Positions 63,080 to 64,000 of a DNA stretch of 64,000 nucleotides are shown here, one piece after another. The number at the start of each line of letters is the position of its first letter. The first letter of the stretch is position 1. Source of the stretch: Chryseobacterium sp. MYb7 (GTDB taxonomy: Bacteria; Bacteroidota; Bacteroidia; Flavobacteriales; Weeksellaceae). The DNA lies in NCBI RefSeq assembly GCF_002979455.1, contig NZ_PCOU01000016.1, positions 1 to 64,000 of the forward strand, given 5' to 3'. The notes beneath the pieces are model-generated. The model was given only the letters and a program-made list of their open reading frames with translations, did not search any database and had not been told where the DNA came from. The position numbers and the translations under genes are program-made.

Positions 63080-64000
63080 ATGAACAGCGGACATTTTAAA
63101 AGTTTTGACAACAGCGAAATTTTTTATCGTGAGTGGAATTATAAGCCCCACCAGAAAAGTATCATCATGATCCATCGCGGACACGAGCATTCTGAAAGAC
63201 TGAATGATATTGCTCAATCTCCTCAGTTTTCAAAATATAATATCTTCGCATTCGACCTTCGGGGACATGGCCATACAAAAACCCAAACCTCATCTGTATT
63301 TATGGATTACGTGAGAGATCTTGATGCATTTTCAAAATTTATCTGTTCTCATTACCATGTAAAAACTTCAGATATTTTCGTTCTGGCCAATAGTATAGGC
63401 GGAGTTGTGGCTTCTGCCTGGGCGCATGATTTCGCCCCTTCTATCGCTGGAATGGCTCTTCTGGCACCAGCATTTAAAATCAATCTCATTGTTCCTCTTG
63501 CTAATGAAATGATTACGTTGGGAACAAAGCTTAAGAAAGGGCTGATCATTAAAAGTTATGTAAAATCCAAAATGCTTACTCATGATCCTGAACAACAAAA
63601 GGCCTATGACACAGATCCGCTGATCTCAAGATCTATTGATGCAGAACTTCTTATTGATCTGGCAAAAGCCGGAAAACGGCTGATAGAAGATGCTGAAGCT
63701 ATAGATACCCCGACTTTGATTCTGGCTGCAGAAAAAGATCATGTGGTTTTTAATAAAGAACAGAAAATATTCCATGAAAAACTGGATACCGATTTGAAAC
63801 ACTATGAAGTTCTTCCTGATTTTTTCCATGGTATTCTATTCGATACCGGAAAGGAAAAAGTCTATGATAAAGTTGTAGATTTTGTTGAAAAATGCTTCAA
63901 CAGACCTATAAAGCAAGCTTCTCTTTCCCCTGATCAATTTTCCGTAAAAGAATATAAAGATCTGCAAAACAATATCGGGAATAACCTGAATTTTAAAATG
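63080..64000 (+). CDS. ynbC: YnbC-like alpha/beta hydrolase, cut by the window end
   Basis: From the ATG at 63080, 3 bp after the ynbD-like stop, an open frame runs to the window end (307 codons, no stop). It encodes an alpha/beta hydrolase with MIHRGHEHSERL, FAFDLRGHGHT, a nucleophile elbow ANSIGG (Asn replaces the first Gly of GxSxG), and acid/His candidates in LAAEKDHVVF and DFFHGILF. E. coli YnbC, from memory, is about 585 residues and continues into a methyltransferase domain. After residue 290 (SVKEYKDLQNN) the sequence leaves the hydrolase fold and would lead into such a domain. The 3' half is outside this window. Confidence 0.85.
   Translation, partial: MNSGHFKSFDNSEIFYREWNYKPHQKSIIMIHRGHEHSERLNDIAQSPQFSKYNIFAFDLRGHGHTKTQTSSVFMDYVRDLDAFSKFICSHYHVKTSDIFVLANSIGGVVASAWAHDFAPSIAGMALLAPAFKINLIVPLANEMITLGTKLKKGLIIKSYVKSKMLTHDPEQQKAYDTDPLISRSIDAELLIDLAKAGKRLIEDAEAIDTPTLILAAEKDHVVFNKEQKIFHEKLDTDLKHYEVLPDFFHGILFDTGKEKVYDKVVDFVEKCFNRPIKQASLSPDQFSVKEYKDLQNNIGNNLNFKM

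Noticed and set aside
63352-63829. Several minus-strand frames opposite the last gene
   Set aside because: The plus-strand frame shows alpha/beta hydrolase motifs throughout and continues the operon, so the antisense frames are not genes.

Overview
ORGANISM. The window reads as a chromosomal segment of a Bacteroidota (Flavobacteriia) bacterium, most likely Chryseobacterium or a close relative. The evidence is AT-rich DNA, four SusC/SusD outer-membrane pairs, a type IX secretion (T9SS) C-terminal sorting domain, a fused cbb3 oxidase CcoN-CcoO, a lipoprotein TamL next to TamB, and repeated TAnnTTTG -7 promoter boxes. No rRNA gene, complete tRNA gene or CRISPR array was seen.

LAYOUT. (1) About 1-13,430 looks like an integrated island. 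It holds a minus-strand operon of a T9SS-sorted propeller-like protein, a large YD/RHS-type shell protein and an RHS protein with a variable hydrophobic C-terminus. A membrane protein (candidate immunity) and a decayed or orphan cassette follow downstream. An XRE regulator diverges from the operon. A tandem NUMOD4 protein without recognisable HNH catalytic residues and a tyrosine integrase complete the island. Next to the integrase is a short sequence resembling a tRNA 3' end followed by a terminator, the best candidate for an attachment junction. (2) 13,860-19,860 carries a FISUMP surface protein, a small lipoprotein, an HdeD-like membrane protein, a frameshifted and truncated agmatine deiminase, an aromatic-type amino-acid permease and a small XRE regulator. 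(3) 20,039-23,225 encodes cbb3 oxidase subunits CcoNO and CcoP. (4) 23.5-31.8 kb is a TamB-TamL-YihY/BrkB envelope cluster, followed by convergent argS. (5) 33.9-53.4 kb, all minus strand, holds four consecutive SusC-SusD operons with near-identical terminators and related promoters, plus one lipocalin-like lipoprotein. (6) 53.9-58.2 kb holds rnhB, yidC and pyrG. (7) 58.3 kb to the window end is a plus-strand lipid gene cluster: a YnbA-like CDP-alcohol phosphotransferase, a YnbB/CdsA-like cytidylyltransferase, a patatin-like protein, a short-chain dehydrogenase, a YnbD-like PAP2 plus dual-specificity phosphatase, and a YnbC-like hydrolase cut by the window end.

HOW IT FITS TOGETHER. The island appears to be a contact-dependent polymorphic-toxin locus exported through T9SS-linked shell proteins. 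The Sus block is a nutrient-uptake array with no enzyme or regulator inside it. In that block the promoter and signal-peptide segments do not follow the relationships of the protein bodies, which suggests recombination or homogenisation. The last cluster matches the gene content of the poorly characterised enterobacterial ynbABCD operon, with two extra genes. Its enzyme set would suffice to build, dephosphorylate and remodel an unidentified CDP-diacylglycerol-derived lipid. This cluster and the RHS island are the two most interesting parts of the window.
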